A DNA stretch of 9,819 nt from assembly GCA_041481485.1 (NCBI GenBank), contig JBGPBY010000261.1, positions 1 to 9,819 of the forward strand. Reading direction: 5' to 3'. Origin of the DNA: JBGPBY01 sp041481485. Its GTDB lineage: Bacteria > Acidobacteriota > Terriglobia > 20CM-2-55-15. Positions within the stretch are counted from its first letter, which is position 1. Each line of letters starts with the position of its first letter. Made by a program: the position numbers and the translations under genes. The notes under the pieces were generated by a model. It made no database searches. It was not told the origin of the DNA and worked only from the letters and a program-made list of their open reading frames with translations. This document shows, in pieces, positions 6,862 to 9,819 of this stretch.

Positions 6862-7012
6862 ACTGTAGGCGCGGTCTATGACCGCGCACAAATTTTCAGA
6901 CTGGGATTCACTGGATCGGGGATCCATAAACGAGAGATTGTGCGCGGAAATCTCTTGATGGCTGCGCCCTATCGGGCTTGCATTCGCTCCGCTCATAGAC
7001 CGCGCCTACAGT
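6862..7012. repeat. 151-bp MITE-like element with 20-bp perfect terminal inverted repeats
   Basis: The sequence at 6862-6881 (ACTGTAGGCGCGGTCTATGA) recurs exactly, inverted, at 6993-7012. The outer arm also forms a local hairpin, GCGCGGT-ctatg-ACCGCGC (6869-6887). Inside lie GGATC-ggg-GATCC (6913-6925), GAGAT/ATCTC (6934-6938/6950-6954), CCGCGCACA/TGTGCGCGG (6882-6890/6939-6947) and GCCC-tatc-GGGC (6966-6977). So the whole block can fold, and it has no coding capacity. It sits 33 bp past the M20 stop. Partial relatives of its ends occur at 7719-7730, 9097-9122 and 9759-9772. No clear target-site duplication flanks it. It could be a non-autonomous mobile element or a REP-type repeat; a role as transcription terminator is possible, but no T-tract follows. 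Confidence 0.75.
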
Positions 7013-7019
7013 AAATTAG

Positions 7020-7087
7020 GGACAGAGAGCAATTTCTCGGTAAACACCAATATCCGTCATGTGAACCCAGGTAATTGCTTTCTGTCC
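7020..7087. repeat. Inverted repeat GGACAGAGAGCAATT / AATTGCTTTCTGTCC
   Basis: Two 15-nt arms (7020-7034 and 7073-7087) are inverted copies with a single mismatch, which would be a G-U pair in one RNA strand. A 38-nt spacer separates them. The block starts 7 bp after the 151-bp element and ends 30 bp before the GNAT stop, so it lies between two convergent transcription units. Repeats beginning GGGACAG are common in some bacteria, but I cannot assign this one to a family. It may act as a bidirectional transcription barrier or be a remnant of a mobile repeat. With the element at 6862-7012 it accounts for most of the 289-bp gap 6829-7117. Confidence 0.6.
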
Positions 7088-7117
7088 GCTATTCATTCGC
7101 AAATGACAATTTTGAAT

Positions 7118-7645
7118 TCATGTCTGCTGACGCGGCAGTTCGATACGGTAACGAACTTCCTGCATGTCAAATCCCAACCGCGCGTCGATCCTTTCGGCGC
7201 CTTCGAGTGTCATCCCCGCTCTCTCATAGAATCTCCGAGCCCTGGAATTGCCGCGTAACACCCAGAGAGTCGCCACGGTGTAGCCACGCTCGTGTAGAAA
7301 GTCGAGCCCGCGTGCCATGAGGGCGCGGCCCGCGCCTGTGCTCCAGAATTTCGGCAGCACATAAATCGCGCGGATTTCACCCGTTGACGCACCAACACCT
7401 TCGTCGCGGCATGGACCCGCCGACACAAATCCGACCGCCCGGTTGCCAGCGTCGGCCACGAAGGTCATGCGCGCGGCTTCATTTTGGTTAGAGATAATTT
7501 GGGTCCAGCGTTTCATGAACTCTTCTACAGTGCGTGAATCCAAAAACTCCTGCGGCATTAGTCCCGGGTAGGCGCCCTGCCACGTCCGAAGGTGAACTTC
7601 GGCAAGGTCAGGGACGTCTTTCTGGGTTGCCTCACGAATCCACAT
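7118..7645 (-). CDS. GNAT-family N-acetyltransferase
   Basis: This is a 175-residue acetyl-CoA-dependent acyltransferase of the GNAT fold, cytoplasmic, with unknown acceptor. The N-terminus IREATQKDVPDLAEVHLRTW is the usual beta1-alpha1 opening and is followed by a GAYPGLMP segment seen in many uncharacterised GNATs. The core strand is IRAIYVLPKFWSTGAGRALM (91-110), where S102-T-G-A-G-R-A is the acetyl-CoA pyrophosphate loop, a variant of Q/RxxGxG/A. Motif B is N133-S-R-A-R-R-F-Y-E-R-A-G (133-144), the standard NxxAxxFYxxxGF-like helix. Length is normal. The ATG at 7645 begins at the expected first strand; no Shine-Dalgarno sequence is evident. It is a single gene between two repeat-filled gaps. 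The acceptor (small molecule, antibiotic or protein N-terminus) cannot be told from sequence. Confidence 0.9.
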   Translation of the reverse strand: MWIREATQKDVPDLAEVHLRTWQGAYPGLMPQEFLDSRTVEEFMKRWTQIISNQNEAARMTFVADAGNRAVGFVSAGPCRDEGVGASTGEIRAIYVLPKFWSTGAGRALMARGLDFLHERGYTVATLWVLRGNSRARRFYERAGMTLEGAERIDARLGFDMQEVRYRIELPRQQT

Positions 7646-7732
7646 GGGCGAATTCTAGCGTTGTCGCGATAGGCGACATTATTGAATTCCGAGTCTGTCT
7701 CCGAATTCCCGCCGATAGTGCGCGGTCATACA

Positions 7733-7780
7733 TAAGGACGGTCGATCAAGAAATCCCTCTCCCAACGGGAGAGGGCGGGC
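7733..7780 (+). repeat. 48-nt direct repeat, copy 1
   Basis: This stretch, beginning TAAGGACGGTCGATCAAG, matches the last 48 bases of the window (9772-9819) at 46 positions; the differences are G/A at 7740 and C/T at 7776. It contains the hairpin CCCTCTCCC-aac-GGGAGAGGG (7755-7775) and forms the left arm of the larger palindrome 7745-7892. Directly upstream is TGCGCGGTCATA (7719-7730), a piece of the other repeat family. Confidence 0.85.
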
Positions 7781-7892
7781 ATCAAGAAATGGCGGCCGGG
7801 TGAGGGGTACCACAAGTAAATATCGTTACTTGCGGTACCCCTCACCGGCCGCTGCGCGGCCCCCTCTCCCGTTGGGAGAGGGATTTCTTGAT
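7745..7892. repeat. 148-bp nested palindromic element
   Basis: Outer arms of 31 nt (7745-7775 and 7862-7892) are perfect inverted copies. Each is itself a hairpin of 9-bp stems, CCCTCTCCC-aac-GGGAGAGGG and its mirror. Inside, a second long inverted repeat pairs 7792-7819 with 7826-7852 (GCGGCCGGGTGAGGGGTACC against GGTACCCCTCACCGGCCGC, then CAAGTAA against TTACTTG), with one mismatch and a one-base bulge around a 6-nt loop. The decamer ATCAAGAAAT appears at 7745-7754 and again at 7781-7790. The element can fold into one long hairpin or a cruciform with side arms. It fills most of the gap 7646-7931 and encodes nothing. It lies upstream of the GNAT gene and downstream of the aminotransferase, both on the minus strand, so it may end the latter's transcript; this is inference. 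Confidence 0.85.
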
Positions 7893-7931
7893 GCATTCCT
7901 TCAGAGGCACCGTCACAGATTTCGACTGACG

Positions 7932-9053
7932 TCACGCCCGCAGCGCGCCATGCGTTCCTGCCGCAACTTCCGAAACCGTTTCCGCAAGGCGCCGAATGCC
8001 TTCTTCAATCTCGGCCGGAGACAGCGCGCAATACGGAAGTCGCAGGAAGCGCTCGCCGCCGCCTTGCGGGAAAAACGCCATGCCGTCGGCGAGGTTCAGA
8101 TTGCGTAGCGCAGCGGCGGATCGAACATCTGCGGTTTGAATGCCCGCGGGTAACGTAATCGAAAGGAAAAATCCACCGTCTGGCCGTGTCGGCTTCGCAT
8201 CCGGCATATGTTTGTCCAGAGCTGCGAGGCATGCATCGAGACGCGGGGCATACAGGACTTTCAATTTCTCGATCTGTGGAGTCAGCAATCCGCGCCGGCA
8301 CCATTCGTAAGTCACGCCGTGGGCAAAATATCCCGGAGAAATGTACGTATCTTCCGCAATTTTGCCAACCTTCGCGAGCGTGTCTGGATTTCCCATCATG
8401 AATCCCGCGCGCACACCAGGCGCTATGAGCTTCGTGAATGAACTCATGTGCAAAACGCGATCCGGAGCCATGGAAAACATTGTCGGCTCGGCTTTACCTC
8501 GATATCGGAGCAGTCGGTAGGGCGCATCTTCAAGGACCGTGAACCCGTACTGTTCCGCCAACGAAATTACGCGCTTTCGTTTTTCGGCAGAGCATGTGGC
8601 GCCGGAAGGATTCTGAAAGTCCGGAATGATGTAGAAGAATTTCGGAATCCGCTTCTTCAACGACGATTCGAGAACCGCGATGTCCGGCCCGTCTGTTTCC
8701 AGTGGAATGCCAATGACTTCTGCCTGATGGCGTCTGAAAATTCCAATCGCCCGATCGTAGGAAGGCGCCTCTGTGAAGACGGTATCTCCGGGGCGAATCA
8801 AATGGCGGCAAAGAAACTCGACGAGTTCCAGCGACCCGTTTCCGGTCAGAATCTGCTGCGGTTGAACGCCCTGCCACTCCGCAAGCCATTCGCGAAACGG
8901 CGCAAAACCCAATGCCGGACCGTACTGCATGATGGCAGCTCCGCGCGTTTCAAGAACAGCTTTGGCCGCTTCGGCGATTTCGGCCAGTGGAAACGATTCG
9001 TTTGCAGGAATGCCACGTGTGAAGTTGATCTGCTGTGTGTAAGACATAGACAT
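7932..9053 (-). CDS. Class I/II PLP-dependent aminotransferase (LysN/MocR-domain-like)
   Basis: This is a fold-type I, PLP-dependent aminotransferase of 373 residues from the chosen start. Landmarks, numbered from the 9053 ATG, are: INFTRGIPANESFP (N-terminal substrate arm), YGPALGFAPFREWLAEW (44-60), the cofactor loop TGNGSLELVEF (70-80), N148 in DFQNPSG, D176 and Y179 in LEDAPYRLLRY, the Schiff-base lysine K208 in SSFTKLIAPGVRAGF, and carboxylate-binding R338 in RFLRLPYC. All catalytic residues are present. It resembles 2-aminoadipate/multi-substrate aminotransferases and the catalytic half of MocR regulators, but there is no GntR DNA-binding domain. Substrate is not predictable. The frame extends to an ATG at 9107, but that codon lies in a repeat (9097-9122) and adds 18 residues with no family character; the ATGs at 9053 and 9047 fit better. 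None has a clear Shine-Dalgarno sequence. Confidence 0.93.
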   Translation of the reverse strand: MSMSYTQQINFTRGIPANESFPLAEIAEAAKAVLETRGAAIMQYGPALGFAPFREWLAEWQGVQPQQILTGNGSLELVEFLCRHLIRPGDTVFTEAPSYDRAIGIFRRHQAEVIGIPLETDGPDIAVLESSLKKRIPKFFYIIPDFQNPSGATCSAEKRKRVISLAEQYGFTVLEDAPYRLLRYRGKAEPTMFSMAPDRVLHMSSFTKLIAPGVRAGFMMGNPDTLAKVGKIAEDTYISPGYFAHGVTYEWCRRGLLTPQIEKLKVLYAPRLDACLAALDKHMPDAKPTRPDGGFFLSITLPAGIQTADVRSAAALRNLNLADGMAFFPQGGGERFLRLPYCALSPAEIEEGIRRLAETVSEVAAGTHGALRA

Positions 9054-9096
9054 CAATTTTAGCGCAGATTCAGCGGGTAGAGGACTGGCGAGACTG

Positions 9097-9122
9097 TGCG
9101 CGGTCATAGACCGCGTCTACAG
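9097..9122. repeat. Partial copy of the GCGCGGTC/GACCGCG repeat
   Basis: The stretch TCATAGACCGCGTCTACAG (9104-9122) matches 6993-7011, the right end of the 151-bp element, at 18 of 19 positions. It is preceded by TGCGCGGTCATA (9097-9108), which is identical to 7719-7730. The block forms a short hairpin, CGCGGTC-ata-GACCGCG (9100-9115 region). It overlaps the upstream alternative start of the aminotransferase. The rest of the gap 9054-9246 holds nothing I can name, apart from a weak GGTGG/CCACC hairpin near 9154-9173. Confidence 0.65.
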
Positions 9123-9246
9123 CGCGCGCACCGCAAGAATTTCACTTTCAGACGGTGGTGAGTCGATCCACCCGGCCGGTGCTGTCACCGACTTCGTGCG
9201 AACTCGCGTAACTTTAGTTCAATCCGGCTGCCCTCAATGGTCGGGA

Positions 9247-9720
9247 TTAATGCTGGACGATCGCGGTATCCACAGCTCCATGGATCATCACAATCTGCCA
9301 GTCGTTTCCGTTTTTCTTAAAGACCATGGTATTGATGCCCTTCACCTGATTGGTGGCCTCGAGCATGTAGTTGAAGCCTGCCCATCCGCCGGTCTCCCAG
9401 CTTTCGGTCCTCAGATTGGTGATGGTTAGCTTGCGCTGCGGGTTCGCGGACAGGAGACGATTCATCCAAACCGTAGCCAATAGGTGATGGCCATCTTCAT
9501 CCAGCCAGACGGCATCGGGCGCGATGAGTTTGTCAAAATATGCGGTATCCCGCGCGTTGAAAGCTTTGACTACGGAATTCAGTACTTCCGCAAGCGGACC
9601 GTTTGCCGCTGCCGTCGGCGCAAATATATTGGGACGGCCGCCTCGAGCCGGCGCCTGCGCCGATACGGTCGCAATAAGGACCGTCGTTAATAGGGCACCA
9701 ATCAAAATCGTTCGTTTCAT
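9247..9720 (-). CDS. Secreted SnoaL/DUF4440-like (NTF2-fold) protein
   Basis: This is a 157-residue protein with a signal peptide (MKR, hydrophobic residues 4-19, then VSAQAPA; likely cleavage near residue 21-23) followed by a low-complexity Ala/Gly/Pro linker to about residue 40. The domain from about 42 to 150 has the NTF2-like order: helix PLAEVLNSVVKAFNARD, then the LIAPDAVWLDEDG strand pair, a second helix with a WMNRLL segment, and final antiparallel strands ending MVFKKNGNDWQIVMIHGAV. This matches SnoaL-like/DUF4440 proteins, which are often labelled ketosteroid-isomerase-like; many have no known activity. The start at 9720 has AAGGAG (complement of 9725-9730) 4 nt upstream, the clearest Shine-Dalgarno sequence in the window. 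The frame continues upstream to 9804, but that part is translated repeat. It lies behind the repeat copies at 9759-9819, with the aminotransferase gene 193 bp downstream of its stop. Confidence 0.85.
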   Translation of the reverse strand: MKRTILIGALLTTVLIATVSAQAPARGGRPNIFAPTAAANGPLAEVLNSVVKAFNARDTAYFDKLIAPDAVWLDEDGHHLLATVWMNRLLSANPQRKLTITNLRTESWETGGWAGFNYMLEATNQVKGINTMVFKKNGNDWQIVMIHGAVDTAIVQH

Positions 9721-9724
9721 ATGT

Positions 9725-9730
9725 CTCCTT
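9725..9730 (-). promoter_or_regulatory. Ribosome binding site deciding the SnoaL-like start
   Basis: The complement reads AAGGAG, 4 nt before the ATG at 9720. It selects this ATG over the in-frame upstream codons that run into the repeat at 9772-9819, and the encoded signal peptide supports the choice. Confidence 0.75.
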
Positions 9731-9758
9731 TTCGGCATTTCATTACCTGTTAATTGAG

Positions 9759-9772
9759 ACTGTAGGCGCGGT
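9759..9772 (+). repeat. End fragment of the 151-bp element family
   Basis: ACTGTAGGCGCGGT is identical to the outer end of the 151-bp element (6862-6875). The match stops exactly where the TAAGGAC repeat begins, sharing the T at 9772, so two repeat families abut here. Confidence 0.65.
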
Positions 9773-9819
9773 AAGGACAGTCGATCAAGAAATCCCTCTC
9801 CCAACGGGAGAGGGTGGGC
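9772..9819 (+). repeat. 48-nt direct repeat, copy 2, cut by window end
   Basis: This copy matches 7733-7780 at 46 of 48 positions and includes the CCCTCTCCC-aac-GGGAGAGGG hairpin. It reaches the last base of the window, so a full palindromic element like 7745-7892 may continue beyond it. Confidence 0.85.

Noticed and set aside
6869..6887. Intrinsic terminator after the M20 gene
   Set aside because: The stem GCGCGGT/ACCGCGC is good but no T-run follows, and the same hairpin recurs as part of a dispersed repeat. Termination remains possible but is not supported.
7733..7892. CRISPR array
   Set aside because: The repeated units are inverted palindromes with no regular spacers; ATCAAGAAAT recurs only twice in direct orientation here.
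7932..9053. MocR-type transcription regulator
   Set aside because: Only the aminotransferase domain is present; there is no GntR helix-turn-helix upstream in frame.
8448..9062. 204-codon plus-strand open frame
   Set aside because: It is antisense to the aminotransferase, with no recognisable domain and shadow-like composition.
9123..9246. Small RNA or tRNA in the gap before the aminotransferase
   Set aside because: A GGTGG/CCACC hairpin is visible, but there is no cloverleaf, promoter pair or terminator to support an RNA gene.
9721..9804. 28-residue N-terminal extension of the SnoaL-like protein
   Set aside because: It is translated from the repeat at 9772-9819. The ATG at 9720 has a strong AAGGAG and starts a signal peptide.

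Overview
The window is ordinary bacterial chromosome, moderately GC-rich and densely coded, with short intergenic gaps packed with palindromic repeats. I see no rRNA, tRNA, CRISPR array, integrase, transposase or phage gene. The best guess for the host is Acidobacteriota or a similar soil/environmental Gram-negative lineage. This rests on the small secreted SnoaL-like protein, the secreted M20 peptidase, the DUF457-like membrane protein and the style of the intergenic repeats. It is an inference from sequence style, not from a marker gene.

Layout. (1) Positions 1-376 (+) hold the C-terminal part of a thiamine-phosphate synthase (ThiE family), cut by the window edge. (2) 367-969 (-) encode a small membrane protein with a His/Asp pattern like the DUF457/YdjM metal-dependent hydrolases; it converges on thiE with a 10-bp overlap. 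(3) 970-1180 is intergenic and holds a pair of inverted CCACCGGC/GCCGGTGG hairpins. (4) 1181-2802 (-) is pyrD-pyrF and 2840-6828 (+) is pyrR-pyrB-pyrC-M20 peptidase. The two units diverge from a 37-bp gap. (5) 6829-7117 holds a 151-bp MITE-like element with 20-bp perfect terminal inverted repeats, followed by a second inverted repeat. (6) 7118-7645 (-) is a GNAT acetyltransferase. (7) 7646-7931 holds a 148-bp nested palindrome with 31-nt perfect arms. (8) 7932-9053 (-) is a class I/II PLP-dependent aminotransferase. (9) 9247-9720 (-) is a secreted SnoaL/DUF4440-like protein. (10) From 9759 to the window end lie further copies of the repeats seen in (5) and (7).

How the genes work together. 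The pyr genes cover most of de novo UMP synthesis: aspartate carbamoyltransferase (PyrB), dihydroorotase (PyrC), class 1B dihydroorotate dehydrogenase (PyrD) and OMP decarboxylase (PyrF), with the regulator/uracil phosphoribosyltransferase PyrR. carA/carB, pyrE and pyrK (the usual partner of class 1B PyrD) are not in the window. Genes within each arm overlap by a few bases (ATGA, GTGA, a start at or beside the stop, then 17 bp), which implies translational coupling. A secreted M20 metallopeptidase is the last gene of the pyrR operon, which is unusual.

I did not find a clearly new multi-gene system. The most interesting signals are the intergenic repeat families (at least four, two of them recurring and joined to each other), the near-absent leader in front of pyrR, the missing pyrK and the hitchhiking peptidase.
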